Below are positions 17,353 to 26,154 of a DNA stretch of 64,000 nucleotides, piece by piece (the first letter of the stretch is position 1; every line of letters begins with the position of its first letter). A program made the position numbers and the translations under genes. This stretch comes from Streptococcus gallolyticus subsp. gallolyticus DSM 16831. Lineage in GTDB: Bacteria; Bacillota; Bacilli; Lactobacillales; Streptococcaceae. Where the stretch lies: the NCBI RefSeq assembly GCF_002000985.1, contig NZ_CP018822.1, forward strand, positions 1,940,001-2,004,000, in the 5' to 3' direction. The notes beneath the pieces are model-generated. The model was not told where the DNA came from. It searched no databases and saw only the letters and a program-made list of their open reading frames with translations.

Positions 17353-17991
17353 ATGATTATCAAAGAATTTTGTGCCGAAAATACAACACTTCTCAATCAA
17401 CTCGATCAGTCTGTTAAACGTGTTGAACTTTGTGATAATTTAGCCGTTGGAGGTACAACGCCATCTTATGGTGTTATCAAAGAAGCGGCACGCTACCTGC
17501 ATGAAAAAGACATCGCACTAGCAACAATGATTCGCCCTCGTGGTGGTAACTTTGTCTATAATGATAGCGAACTTCGCATCATGGAAGACGATATTCTTCA
17601 TGCCGTTGAACTTGAAAGTGACAGTTTAGTTTTGGGATTATTAACAGAAGATAATCACATCGACCAAGATGGTATCGAACAACTTCTTCCTGCCACACAA
17701 GGATTGCCACTTGTTTTTCACATGGCTTTTGACCACATTCCGCTTGAAGAGCAAAAAGAAGCACTCGACCAATTGGTTGAATTAGGCTTTACACGTATTT
17801 TGACACACGGGTCTGCTCAAAATAATGACATTTTTGAAAACATTGCTCACCTTAAAGAGCTTGTTGATCACGCTGACGGTCGTATTGAAATCATGATTGG
17901 TGGCGGTGTCACAGCTGATAATTACCAAGAACTTATTGAAAAAACAGGTGCCCAAGCTGCGCACGGAACAAAAATTAATTGCGTCTTGTAA
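17353..17991 (+). CDS. cutC: Copper homeostasis protein CutC
   Basis: 212 aa TIM-barrel protein. IIKEFCAENTTLL, then VKRVELCDNLAVGGTTPSYG, ATMIRPRGGNFVYND, FHMAFDHIP and LTHGSAQNN are the conserved blocks. Long linked to copper tolerance, though its chemical role is unsettled. The protein is shorter than E. coli CutC by about 35 residues, as in other streptococci. AAGGAGT before ATG 17353; extended -10 TGATATAAT at 17315-17323. Its last codons and terminator have a near copy at 56954-57015. Confidence 0.93.
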   Translation: MIIKEFCAENTTLLNQLDQSVKRVELCDNLAVGGTTPSYGVIKEAARYLHEKDIALATMIRPRGGNFVYNDSELRIMEDDILHAVELESDSLVLGLLTEDNHIDQDGIEQLLPATQGLPLVFHMAFDHIPLEEQKEALDQLVELGFTRILTHGSAQNNDIFENIAHLKELVDHADGRIEIMIGGGVTADNYQELIEKTGAQAAHGTKINCVL

Positions 17992-18041
17992 ATAATAACT
18001 ATATAAACAAAGAAGCTGGACAGTTTTGTCTCAGCTTTTTT
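17980..18041 (+). terminator. cutC terminator (has a dispersed copy)
   Basis: Hairpin AAGCTG/CAGCTT plus GACA/TGTC (18013-18036) and TTTTTT. The segment from the last codons of cutC (17980) through the T-run matches 56954-57015 at most positions. Confidence 0.85.
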
Positions 18042-18047
18042 ATACCC

Positions 18048-18080
18048 AAAAACCCGAATCCTTTAAGAATTCAGGTTTTC
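18048..18080 (-). terminator. amtB-glnB operon terminator
   Basis: Stem AAAACCtGAAT/ATTCgGGTTTT on the minus strand (18069-18079 with 18049-18059), followed by T and G-rich sequence; lies 43 bp past the glnB stop. Confidence 0.7.
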
Positions 18081-18122
18081 TACCACTATTTTTGCTTGAC
18101 TAAACTTCGGAGATTTTAAAAC

Positions 18123-18464
18123 TTAAACGGCATCACCACCTCGTTCTCCTGTCCGAATACGAACAACTTCTTCAATCGGAAGAATAAAAATTTTACCATC
18201 TCCAACTTCACCTGTACGAACAGCTTTGCAGATGATATCCACAATTTCATCAACCGCCGCATCGTGTGTCACAATTTCAACTTTTACTTTCGCAAGCAAA
18301 GTTGGCACAATCTTTTGACCACGAACATATTCTGCAAAACCGCGTTGGTTTCCATAACCAAGCACTTGACTGACTGTCATTCCCTTGGTAAATCCTGCTT
18401 TAGATAAGGCATCTTTGAGATCTTCCAAACGGTCTGAACGGATAATCGCCTCTATTTTTTTCAT
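18123..18464 (-). CDS. glnB: PII nitrogen regulatory protein
   Basis: 113 aa. PII trimers sense ATP/ADP and 2-oxoglutarate and gate AmtB. The conserved [20 protein letters not shown] start, the T-loop (about residues 37-55), the C-terminal signature [24 protein letters not shown] and nucleotide residues are intact. At T-loop position 51, the uridylylated Tyr of E. coli PII, there is Lys (RGQKIV), so control by uridylylation is not expected. It is cotranscribed after amtB (56 bp), the GlnK arrangement; GAGAG precedes ATG 18464. GlnB or GlnK naming is interchangeable here. Confidence 0.95.
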   Translation of the reverse strand: MKKIEAIIRSDRLEDLKDALSKAGFTKGMTVSQVLGYGNQRGFAEYVRGQKIVPTLLAKVKVEIVTHDAAVDEIVDIICKAVRTGEVGDGKIFILPIEEVVRIRTGERGGDAV

Positions 18465-18520
18465 AATACACTCTCTTTCTAAACGTTTCTATTTAGCTCA
18501 GATTTCTAACTATCCTTTAA

Positions 18521-19756
18521 TTATGAATCAAGCCCCATAAATGTTGGGTAAGCTGTTTCTTCATGCTCACTATCATCAAGACCAATAGCTTCCGCACGAT
18601 CCTCAACACGAATACTTGTGAAGATTGAAATCACTTTAATAATAACAAAAGTTGCTACCGCTGACCAAACAATTGTAAAAATGATAGCTGCTACTGTTAC
18701 TAGGAATAAATGCGCATTACCATAGATTAAACCGATATTGTTTCCGTCAAGAGCGAGTTCTGGTGTAGTGAAAAGTCCTGTTACCAAACCACCAAAGATC
18801 CCTCCGATACCATGACAACCAAAGGCATCTAAAGCATCATCATAACCGAATTTACTCTTAAGAACTGAAATCGCAAAATAACAAACTGGGCTAACGCAAA
18901 GACCGATGAGAAGAGAGCTCCAAGTTGAAACAAAACCTGCTCCTGGCGTGATAGCGACGAGCCCTGCTACCAATCCTGTTGAAGCACCAACAAGTGAGAA
19001 TTTTCCAGTTAACACTTTTTCAACAAGCAACCAAGACAACATTGCTGCCGCTGCTGAAATGTGTGTTGTGACAAAGGCATGGACTGCAAGCCCGTCTGCT
19101 GCAAGGGCAGAACCAGCATTGAATCCAAACCAACCAAACCAGAGAAGACCTGCACCAAGGAAAACAAATGGCACGTTATGCGGACGGTATTCTAAACGGT
19201 TATAATCTCGACGTTTTCCAAGTACCAATGCCAAAACTAAACCTGAAACCCCAGAGGTAATATGAACAACATCACCACCAGCAAAGTCAATTGTTCCCCA
19301 TTGAGCCAAAAGCCCTTCATCCCAGACCATATGAGCAAATGGGAAATAAACCAAGAGAAGCCAGAAAATGATGAAAATAATCAAAGGTGTAAAACGCATA
19401 CGTCCTGCTGCCGCTCCTGTTAAAATGGCAACCGTAATGATTGGAAACATCATTTGGAACGCTGCGAATAACGCATCAGGAATTTCTAAACCACGTGTGC
19501 TAGCCGTTTCGCTAACACCATTGAAAAAGAGATGCGAGAAATTACCAATTAGGCTTCCATCACCACCAAATGAAAGGGAATACCCACAAATCATCCACAT
19601 TACTGAAGCAACAGCAATCGGAATCACACACATCATCATTGTATTAATGACATTTTTGCGTCTCCCTAAACCACCATAGAAGAATGCTAAACCTGGTGTC
19701 ATCAAAAAGACTAGGCTAGCACAGATAATCATAAAAGCTATACTTCCTGCATCCAT
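18521..19756 (-). CDS. amtB: Ammonium transporter
   Basis: 411 aa channel with about eleven membrane helices. Amt landmarks: the N-terminal MLTPGLAFFYGGL-like stretch (residues 19-31), the DFAGGDVVHITSGVSGL signature with the first pore histidine region, WFGFNAGSA, and DALDAFGCHGIGGIFGGLVTG holding the second pore His. AAGGAG lies nine nt before ATG 19756. The leader contains a perfect hairpin (GACTTTAA/TTAAAGTC, 19782-19800). Upstream are two GlnR boxes. Expression is expected to rise when glutamine is scarce. Confidence 0.97.
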   Translation of the reverse strand: MDAGSIAFMIICASLVFLMTPGLAFFYGGLGRRKNVINTMMMCVIPIAVASVMWMICGYSLSFGGDGSLIGNFSHLFFNGVSETASTRGLEIPDALFAAFQMMFPIITVAILTGAAAGRMRFTPLIIFIIFWLLLVYFPFAHMVWDEGLLAQWGTIDFAGGDVVHITSGVSGLVLALVLGKRRDYNRLEYRPHNVPFVFLGAGLLWFGWFGFNAGSALAADGLAVHAFVTTHISAAAAMLSWLLVEKVLTGKFSLVGASTGLVAGLVAITPGAGFVSTWSSLLIGLCVSPVCYFAISVLKSKFGYDDALDAFGCHGIGGIFGGLVTGLFTTPELALDGNNIGLIYGNAHLFLVTVAAIIFTIVWSAVATFVIIKVISIFTSIRVEDRAEAIGLDDSEHEETAYPTFMGLDS

Positions 19757-19833
19757 ATCAAAAACTCCTTTTATATTTTAAGACTTTAAACCTTAAAGTC
19801 AATTTTCTAAAATACTACAACAAGCGTTGTGAG

Positions 19834-19856
19834 ATTTTATGTTAGATAATATAACA
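19834..19856 (-). promoter_or_regulatory. GlnR box 1 and -10 of amtB-glnB
   Basis: TGTTA-N7-TAACA at 19840-19856 is a perfect match to the GlnR/TnrA consensus TGTNA-N7-TNACA. It abuts a minus-strand -10-like TAAAAT at 19834-19839, so bound GlnR would occupy the spacer and block polymerase. Confidence 0.85.
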
Positions 19857-20041
19857 TTATTTTTTGGTGAAGTAAAGTGTTTTTTAGTAAATTTTCTAAA
19901 TTTTCTGTATTTATTACATAAAATGTTAGCCATTTTCGGCATTTAAAAACTTTCTTCTTCCCTTGATAATACTGTTTTTATCAATTATATGACTTGACAT
20001 AGAAATGTTAGTTAAGTCGCTATTTTCGATATAACTATTGA

Positions 20042-20058
20042 TGTTATATTTTCTAACA
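20042..20058. promoter_or_regulatory. GlnR box 2
   Basis: TGTTA-N7-TAACA, again a perfect consensus match, 202 bp (about 19 helical turns) upstream of box 1. The 185 bp between the boxes are AT-rich without an ORF. With rsmI transcribed away from here and its terminator downstream, this box can only serve amtB. Confidence 0.8.
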
Positions 20059-20095
20059 TAGAATTGTAAAATCTAAGTAAAAAAGCTTTGAAGAC

Positions 20096-20131
20096 AAAAA
20101 AACACCGATGATAACTCCATAATCATCGGTG
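20096..20131 (-). terminator. Terminator after rsmI
   Basis: Stem CACCGATGAT/ATCATCGGTG (20103-20112, 20122-20131) with a 9-nt loop and seven T on the minus strand. Confidence 0.9.
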
Positions 20132-20155
20132 GTTGTCTCAACTGATTAATAATCT

Positions 20156-21022
20156 TTAAAGTTGATGATAAGCATTGTAAACTTCTTGGCGGTTTAAACC
20201 ATAAGTTTTAGCTATTTTTTTAATGGCTTGATTTGGTTTGTCACCAGCTTCGACTAACTGAGCAACGAGTTCAGCAGGATTGACATCTTCTGGCATCTCT
20301 TCTGATGTCACTGTCTCGTCTTGACCAGATACAACGATTAAACACTCTCCTTTTAAAGGATTTTGGGCAATGTATTCCAAAATTTCTGAGATGTATCCGC
20401 GCTGATATTCTTCATAAAGTTTTGTTAACTCACGAACCAAAACAATTTTTCTGTCACCATATATTGCTAACATATTGTCCAATGTATCTGCGACACGGTA
20501 AGGTGATTCATAAAAAATTTGTGTTTCAGGATACTGTTTCTTAGCTTCAAAAAATTCCTTCTGCTGCTTAGCTTTTCTTGGCAAGAAACCGTAAAAAATA
20601 TGCGGTTGCGGTGCTAAACCACTCGCAATAAGCGCCGTAATCCCAGCAGAAGCCCCTGGGATAGCAACGACAGGAATCTCTTCAGCGATAGCTGCTTTTA
20701 CTAAATCATGACCTGGATCAGAAATAGAAGGCATCCCAGCATCAGACACTTGTGCCAAAATTTTTCCTTCTTTCATCAGAGCAATCAATTCAGGAATTTT
20801 TTCATAGGCATTGTGTTCATGAAAGCTAATTTGCTTGGCTGAAATGTCAAAATGTTTCAGCAAAAGTCCTGTATTGCGAGTATCTTCTGCACAGACAAAA
20901 TCAGCATTTTTTAGCATTTCCACGGCACGATAAGTCATGTCTTGCATATTGCCAATTGGTGTTGGAACAAGATATAACTTGCCATAGGTTGTCTGATTTT
21001 TAAAACTTTTTTGTACTTTCAT
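20156..21022 (-). CDS. rsmI: 16S rRNA (cytidine1402-2'-O)-methyltransferase
   Basis: 288 aa. SAM-dependent tetrapyrrole-methylase fold enzyme that 2'-O-methylates C1402 in the decoding centre. LYLVPTPIGNMQDMTYRAVEML opens the fold, followed by DTRNTGLLLKHF, the loop VSDAGMPSISDPGHDLV, and PGASAGITALIASGL. GGGAGTAACT before ATG 21022. Last of the tmk-holB-ricT-yabA-rsmI run; seven bp separate it from yabA. Confidence 0.97.
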   Translation of the reverse strand: MKVQKSFKNQTTYGKLYLVPTPIGNMQDMTYRAVEMLKNADFVCAEDTRNTGLLLKHFDISAKQISFHEHNAYEKIPELIALMKEGKILAQVSDAGMPSISDPGHDLVKAAIAEEIPVVAIPGASAGITALIASGLAPQPHIFYGFLPRKAKQQKEFFEAKKQYPETQIFYESPYRVADTLDNMLAIYGDRKIVLVRELTKLYEEYQRGYISEILEYIAQNPLKGECLIVVSGQDETVTSEEMPEDVNPAELVAQLVEAGDKPNQAIKKIAKTYGLNRQEVYNAYHQL

Positions 21023-21028
21023 AGGCAG

Positions 21029-21349
21029 TTACTCCCTATCTAAAACTTCCATACAAAACATACATTCTTCATCGTTTTCACGACGTTGACCATAGTAGTC
21101 GTTGCAAATATGGAAACCATCATGGTAAATGCCTTCGATATATCGTTTTCCTTGCTTAGAAGATTTAGCTGGCGTATCTTGCTCAAGTTGAGCTAGGCGC
21201 GTGCGAATTTTATCATTTTCAAGACGCAAAGCTGTATTTTCCTCTAGGAGCGATTGCACTTGCTTTTTCATGGCTTCAATTTCAGCCAAGGTAATCATTA
21301 AATTTTGTGAAAAACCATCAAAGGCATCAAACAATTCTTTTTTATCCAC
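21029..21349 (-). CDS. yabA: Replication initiation control protein YabA
   Basis: 106 aa. YabA tetramers bind DnaA and the DnaN clamp to restrain re-initiation. The N-terminal 60 residues are a long coiled coil ([20 protein letters not shown]), and the C-terminal zinc module has His-Cys and Cys-x2-Cys ([20 protein letters not shown]). It overlaps the stop region of ricT by eight bp. Fits the DNA-replication theme of holB and tmk upstream. Confidence 0.95.
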   Translation of the reverse strand: MDKKELFDAFDGFSQNLMITLAEIEAMKKQVQSLLEENTALRLENDKIRTRLAQLEQDTPAKSSKQGKRYIEGIYHDGFHICNDYYGQRRENDEECMFCMEVLDRE

Positions 21350-22142
21350 GTACTTTGACCTCCTCTAAAGCATAGGTTAAAAGCGTGTGTTTTTCTGGTA
21401 AACGAACTTTGACGGTATCAGAAAACACATCAATCCCCGCAATAACTCCCAAGCCATCAGCTGTTTCAATCTCCGTTCCCACATCAGGGAATTTCTCCTT
21501 AGAGGTTTTATAAAAGTCATCTTCAAAACTCAAACAACACATCAAACGTCCACAGATGCCTGCTGTTTTTCCTGTGCTGAGTGACATTCCTTGATTTTTG
21601 ACCATTTTAATAGATACAGGTGGAAATTCTCCCAAGAAGCTTGAACAGCAAAGGGCACGACCACACGGTCCAACACCACCATAAACCTTAGCTTCTTCGC
21701 GACTATTGATTTGGCGAAGTTCAATTCTTGTTTTGAAATGACCTGCTAAGTCACGTAGCAATTGACGAAAATCAACACGTTCTTCTGCTGAAAACGTGAT
21801 AAGCACATAGCTTCTTTCCAACGGGAAAATAATATCAATCACTTTCATTTTTAGGTCATTGGCTAAAATCAGCTCATTAACCGTTGAAAACGAATGCTTC
21901 GCTAAGTCAATATTTTCTTGGAAGGCTTGTTTATCTTTTTCGTTGGCAAGACGCGTCACAGAATCCATCTCAGCAGGTAATTTGACCTCATCGATGACTT
22001 CGTTGCTAGTGACAACTTGCGCCAAACGACACCCTTTTTTATTTTTGACGACGACATAATCGCCGAGTTTATATTTTTTATTTGGTAAAACATAGACAAT
22101 ACTGCCTGTTTCTTCGTATTTTACGCTCAATACTTCTGTCAT
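21342..22142 (-). CDS. ricT: PSP1 domain protein RicT (YaaT)
   Basis: 266 aa. Subunit of the Ric (Y) complex, which in B. subtilis works with RNase Y in mRNA maturation and carries [4Fe-4S] clusters. The PSP1 C-terminal domain spans about residues 60-150. Iron-sulfur cysteines cluster in [13 protein letters not shown] and [13 protein letters not shown] start at ATG 22142 (TGGTGA ribosome site), not the ATG 51 nt upstream, which lies inside holB. The ATGA start/stop overlap with holB implies coupling. RicF (ylbF) is at 29.6 kb; RicA is not in the window. Confidence 0.95.
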   Translation of the reverse strand: MTEVLSVKYEETGSIVYVLPNKKYKLGDYVVVKNKKGCRLAQVVTSNEVIDEVKLPAEMDSVTRLANEKDKQAFQENIDLAKHSFSTVNELILANDLKMKVIDIIFPLERSYVLITFSAEERVDFRQLLRDLAGHFKTRIELRQINSREEAKVYGGVGPCGRALCCSSFLGEFPPVSIKMVKNQGMSLSTGKTAGICGRLMCCLSFEDDFYKTSKEKFPDVGTEIETADGLGVIAGIDVFSDTVKVRLPEKHTLLTYALEEVKVRG

Positions 22143-23014
22143 GAAATCACCATATATTCTAGCGCATTTTGGAAGCTTACATTGCTTTTCCACATTTGTT
22201 GCGCCTTATAACTTTTTTCTAAATAAACCAAACTTTCTTTTTGATTAAATTGCTTTGCTAAAAATAGCGGCAAGAGTTGAAAAACAAGTTCTTGGTCAGA
22301 TTTTTCTAAAGCAACTTGAACCAAACGCCCTGTTTCTAAATAAGCTAGCATTTTTTCCTTAAACAGAACCGTGACAAAACGCTCACAAGTTTGAATGACA
22401 TCCAATATTTTTTTATCTTGCATCAATTCATCAAGGTGCTTCGGTGTTTTTGCCAATTCTGCTAATATTTCTGCTTGTGTTTTCAAAACTCCAGCTTTTT
22501 CAGCTTGCTCAATCAACAGCGGCTTATTTTTCGGAAAACGGAAAATCTGTGTTCGACTTTTAATCGTCGGCAAAACCTTATTTTCATCACTAGTCAACAA
22601 AATCATGTAGGAAGAACTTTGCGGTTCTTCAATGAATTTCAAAAGGCTATTTGCAGCATTAACATGCACTTTTTCACAATCTTGAATGATGAAAACTTGT
22701 GATTTACCTTCAAAACCTGAACGTGAGAAATCGCGCATCAATTCACGAATCGTATCAGTTTTGATAACTTGCCCGCTTGGTTTGACAATCTTAACATCCG
22801 AAAATTCATTTTCAGCAATTAACTGACACTCACGGCATTCCCCACATGGCAAACCATCTTGGAGATTTTCGCAAAAACGACTTTTAGCAAGGTAAAGAGC
22901 AAAATCAAAGCTCGCAAAATCCCCTGAAAAAAGATAGGCGTGGTTCATCCTATCTGATTTCAAAATTTGATTAAACTCTTTAAAAAGTTGGGGTTGCAAG
23001 TGCTCTAATTCCAT
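22139..23014 (-). CDS. holB: DNA polymerase III subunit delta'
   Basis: 291 aa clamp-loader subunit. AAA+ fold without a functional P-loop (HAYLFSGDFASFDFALYLAKS replaces GxxGxGKT), as usual for delta'. The zinc cysteines are CENLQDGLPCGECREC, the SRC-like motif is IKSRTQIFRFP. Ten bp after tmk; AGAGGG before ATG 23014. Its stop overlaps the ricT start. Confidence 0.95.
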   Translation of the reverse strand: MELEHLQPQLFKEFNQILKSDRMNHAYLFSGDFASFDFALYLAKSRFCENLQDGLPCGECRECQLIAENEFSDVKIVKPSGQVIKTDTIRELMRDFSRSGFEGKSQVFIIQDCEKVHVNAANSLLKFIEEPQSSSYMILLTSDENKVLPTIKSRTQIFRFPKNKPLLIEQAEKAGVLKTQAEILAELAKTPKHLDELMQDKKILDVIQTCERFVTVLFKEKMLAYLETGRLVQVALEKSDQELVFQLLPLFLAKQFNQKESLVYLEKSYKAQQMWKSNVSFQNALEYMVIS

Positions 23015-23024
23015 CTAAATCCCT

Positions 23025-23660
23025 CTACTCATTTTTTGCTAACTGTTCAAAAATGGTATGAAGTGTCTCTGACACGACATCTGCCAATTCACGTGACGCA
23101 TCAATAGTCACAATACGTTTTTCTTGTTCAGCCAAGGCTAAATAACCTTTTCGAACACGCTTGTGCATGTCTATTTTTTCCAAATCAAGTCGATTAACTT
23201 CACGCTCAGCATTTTTAGCAATTCTGGCTAAACCAATTTCTGATTCAACATCAAAATAAAGCGTCAAGTCTGGTTTTCTACCGTCTGTTGCAAAGTCATT
23301 TAATCTCGTAATGATATCTTTATCCAAGCCACGTCCAGCGCCTTGGTAAGCGATTGAACTATCAATAAAACGGTCAATCAAGACCACTTTACCAGCCTCT
23401 AAAGCTGGCAGAACCTTCTCAACATAATGTTGACGTCTTGCTGCCATATACAAGAGCAACTCTGTCTTACTATCCATAGCAACGTGATTGACATCTAAGA
23501 TGACATCACGAATACGCTCTGCAATTTCAACACCACCAGGTTCACGTGTGGTTACAATATCATAGCCCTTTTCTTGCAAAACTGGAAGAACTTGTTCTAA
23601 AACTGTGGTTTTTCCAGCCCCATCTGGACCTTCAAATGAAATAATTATACCGTTTTTCAT
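23025..23660 (-). CDS. tmk: Thymidylate kinase
   Basis: 211 aa. Phosphorylates dTMP to dTDP. P-loop [13 protein letters not shown](Y/F)-type motif [18 protein letters not shown], and the LID region with [16 protein letters not shown] before ATG 23660. First gene of the replication/repair operon tmk-holB-ricT-yabA-rsmI. Confidence 0.97.
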   Translation of the reverse strand: MKNGIIISFEGPDGAGKTTVLEQVLPVLQEKGYDIVTTREPGGVEIAERIRDVILDVNHVAMDSKTELLLYMAARRQHYVEKVLPALEAGKVVLIDRFIDSSIAYQGAGRGLDKDIITRLNDFATDGRKPDLTLYFDVESEIGLARIAKNAEREVNRLDLEKIDMHKRVRKGYLALAEQEKRIVTIDASRELADVVSETLHTIFEQLAKNE

Positions 23661-23790
23661 GAAAATTCCTTAAAATTCTTTCTATGCTTCTATTTTAACA
23701 AAAAACAGGCAAAAATAACACTAGCAAATTCGCTAACTTATTGGATTCAAGCATAAAAAGTTAATAAACATGACTTTACATCTCGTCCCT

Positions 23791-23826
23791 CAAAAAAACA
23801 GAACCTAGTTTGAAACTAAATTCTGC
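23791..23826 (-). terminator. Terminator after the CBS-ACT gene
   Basis: Stem AGAATTTAGT/ACTAGGTTCT with wobble pairs (23800-23809, 23815-23824), then seven T on the minus strand, 20 bp past the CBS gene stop. Confidence 0.8.
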
Positions 23827-23846
23827 TCTCTCAGTTAGATTACCAA

Positions 23847-24506
23847 TCAATCCAATGATTTTGCTTCTGTTAATTCAATCGCATCAACTTGAATGCCTTG
23901 GTTAAGCAATTTTTCACGCAAATCTGCAACGTCAGCTTTACCGTCGATTTGAATTTCAATAGCAACTTTTCCAGATTTACGAGTGGCAACAACGGTACGT
24001 TTGATATTGAGATTGTCGTTTGAAATCGTATCTACAATTTTTGCCAAAGTTCCAACCGTATCATCAGCCGAAATAGCCACGCGAATACCTTCTTCGCCAT
24101 AACCAGAAATTTCAAGAAAAGCTTTGAAAACATCTTTATCTGTGATGACACCATAGACTTGGCCGCTTTCGACAACAGGAACAATTCCAACACGATTTTT
24201 CATCATGGTATAAATCGCATCTTCTAGACTTGCGTACGGTGAAACCGTCACAACATCGCGAATCATCACGTCACGAATTTTAGTTTTATTAAGCAAATAA
24301 TTCATCTCATAAATTGACAAAGTCGTTGCTTTTGAAGGACTAGCTTCTGCCATTGTTCTTTCGGTAACAATCCCGACAAGCTTATCATTTTCGATAACAG
24401 GCAAGCGACGCAAGCCTTGTTCTCTCATCATATCAGCCGCATGTGCTACTGTTGTATCAGGAGACACATAAACAACTTTTTTAGTCATAAAATCTTTTAC
24501 TGCCAT
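23847..24506 (-). CDS. Tandem-CBS and ACT domain protein (AcuB-like)
   Basis: 219 aa. Two CBS domains (residues about 1-60, VKDFMTKKVVYVSPDTTVAHAADMM; and 80-140, IRDVMIRDVVTVSPYASLEDAIYTMM) form a Bateman module for adenine nucleotides, followed by an ACT domain (VAISADDTVGTLAKIVDTISND). Like B. subtilis AcuB, but the target is unknown. ATG 24506 follows GGAGAATT. Located between the liv operon and tmk, a position I recall as conserved in streptococci. Confidence 0.9.
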   Translation of the reverse strand: MAVKDFMTKKVVYVSPDTTVAHAADMMREQGLRRLPVIENDKLVGIVTERTMAEASPSKATTLSIYEMNYLLNKTKIRDVMIRDVVTVSPYASLEDAIYTMMKNRVGIVPVVESGQVYGVITDKDVFKAFLEISGYGEEGIRVAISADDTVGTLAKIVDTISNDNLNIKRTVVATRKSGKVAIEIQIDGKADVADLREKLLNQGIQVDAIELTEAKSLD

Positions 24507-24617
24507 AACAATTCTCCGCATTATTTTCTTGTTATTATTATACCACAAACCGCAAACGGTTTCACCAAAGATTGAAAAAATAATGAAAATAAAGCAGACG
24601 AGAATGTTGTTAATGAT

Positions 24618-24650
24618 AAAAAGCCTAGGATAACAACTATCCTAGACTTG
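24618..24650 (-). terminator. liv operon terminator
   Basis: Stem CTAGGATA/TATCCTAG (24624-24631, 24637-24644) and minus-strand TTTTTAT. Confidence 0.85.
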
Positions 24651-24679
24651 GTTAAATACTAAATTCAGTTAACGGTTTG

Positions 24680-25390
24680 TTAGCCACCGAGGTAAGCCTT
24701 GCGAACTTCTTCTGATTCTAACAATTCTTTACCTGTTCCTGAAAGAACAATTTTTCCTGTTTCTAAAACATAACCGCGGTCAGCAATCGCTAACGCTTTA
24801 TTGGCATTTTGTTCAATCAACAAGACAGTTGTTCCTTGTTTTTGAATATCTTGAATGATGTCAAAGATTTCTTGGATAAAAATTGGCGCAAGCCCCATTG
24901 ACGGTTCATCAAGAAGAAGTAATTTGGGCTGACTCATCAAAGCACGTCCCATAGCAAGCATTTGTTGCTCACCACCTGAAAGTGTGGCTGCATCCTGCGA
25001 TTTACGCTCTTCAAGTCGTGGAAAACGGTCAAAAACTTTCTTCAAATTCTTTTGATTTTCTTCACGATCATTACGCAAGAAAGCTCCCAGTTCAAGGTTT
25101 TCAAGCACAGTTAAGCCTGGGAAAACATGGCGCCCTTCAGGAACTTGTGACAAACCACTAGCAACGATTTTTCGAGCGGGTTCTTTTTGAATCTCTTGTC
25201 CTAAAAATTCGATTTTACCAGCACTTGGACGAACTAAACCAGAAATCGTACGAAGAATAGAAGTTTTACCAGCACCATTGGCACCGATAAGTGTGACAAC
25301 TTCTCCTTCATTGACTTCAAAAGAAACATCTTTTACAGCTTGGATAACGCCGTAATGGACTGATAAATTATCAACTTTTAACATTGTCAT
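24680..25390 (-). CDS. livF: Branched-chain amino acid ABC transporter, ATPase LivF
   Basis: 236 aa. Second ATPase of the HAAT-type importer for Leu/Ile/Val. Walker A GANGAGKTS, signature LSGGEQQM, Walker B LLLLDEPSMGL, H-loop region LLIEQNA as in LivF. The start may be 25390 or the ATG six nt downstream, which has better spacing from AAGGA. The reading frame overlaps the livG stop by one base. Last gene of the operon. Confidence 0.95.
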   Translation of the reverse strand: MTMLKVDNLSVHYGVIQAVKDVSFEVNEGEVVTLIGANGAGKTSILRTISGLVRPSAGKIEFLGQEIQKEPARKIVASGLSQVPEGRHVFPGLTVLENLELGAFLRNDREENQKNLKKVFDRFPRLEERKSQDAATLSGGEQQMLAMGRALMSQPKLLLLDEPSMGLAPIFIQEIFDIIQDIQKQGTTVLLIEQNANKALAIADRGYVLETGKIVLSGTGKELLESEEVRKAYLGG

Positions 25391-26154
25391 TATCCTTCAC
25401 CTCCAAGATAAGCTTCAATAACACGTTGATTATTTTTGATTTCATCAGGTGTACCGTGAGCAATTAAACGTCCATATTCAAGAACGTAAATACGTTCTGT
25501 CACTTCCATTACAAGGCTCATATCGTGTTCGATAAGCATAATGGTAATGTCAAATTCTTCTTTGATTTGACGAATTAACTGTGTCAATTCTGCTGTTTCT
25601 TGTGGGTTCATCCCAGCAGCAGGTTCATCTAAAAAGAGAATTTTGGGTTCAGTTGCAAGGGCACGCACAATTTCCAAACGACGTTGCTGACCGTAAGGAA
25701 GATTTTTAGCTAGGGTATCTGCATCCCCATCCAAATTAAAGATAGCTAACAAATCCATAGCTTTTTGGCGCAACTCTTCCTCGCTTTGATAGAATTTTGG
25801 CAAACGAAGAAAGCTTGCAAAGACATGTGATTTATTTTGATTAGCCATGCCAACAAGTACATTTTCCAAAACGGTCATATCTTTAAAGAGACGGATGTTC
25901 TGGAAAGTACGTGAAAGACCAAGTGATGCGATTTTATAAGGTTTCTTGCTATTTAACAATGTGCCATCCAAAGAAACTGAACCTTCGCTTGGTTCATAGA
26001 CACCTGTTAAAAGGTTGAAAAGCGTTGTTTTACCAGCACCGTTTGGACCAATAAGACCAACTAATTCTCCCTCATTTAAATGCATTGTGACATCACCAAC
26101 GGCTGTCAAACCACCGAAATTTTTGGTTAAATTTTTAACATCAAGAAGTGCCAT
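25390..26154 (-). CDS. livG: Branched-chain amino acid ABC transporter, ATPase LivG
   Basis: 254 aa. Walker A GPNGAGKTT, LivG-specific signature LPYGQQRRLEI, Walker B ILFLDEPAAGMNPQE, and IEHDMSLVMEV. Pairs with LivF at the cytosolic face. Its ATG overlaps the livM stop (TAATG). Confidence 0.96.
   Translation of the reverse strand: MALLDVKNLTKNFGGLTAVGDVTMHLNEGELVGLIGPNGAGKTTLFNLLTGVYEPSEGSVSLDGTLLNSKKPYKIASLGLSRTFQNIRLFKDMTVLENVLVGMANQNKSHVFASFLRLPKFYQSEEELRQKAMDLLAIFNLDGDADTLAKNLPYGQQRRLEIVRALATEPKILFLDEPAAGMNPQETAELTQLIRQIKEEFDITIMLIEHDMSLVMEVTERIYVLEYGRLIAHGTPDEIKNNQRVIEAYLGGEG

Noticed and set aside
18906..19205. Antisense ORFs over amtB, metG, kimA and others
   Set aside because: They are shadows of well-supported genes on the other strand, without ribosome sites or recognisable domains.
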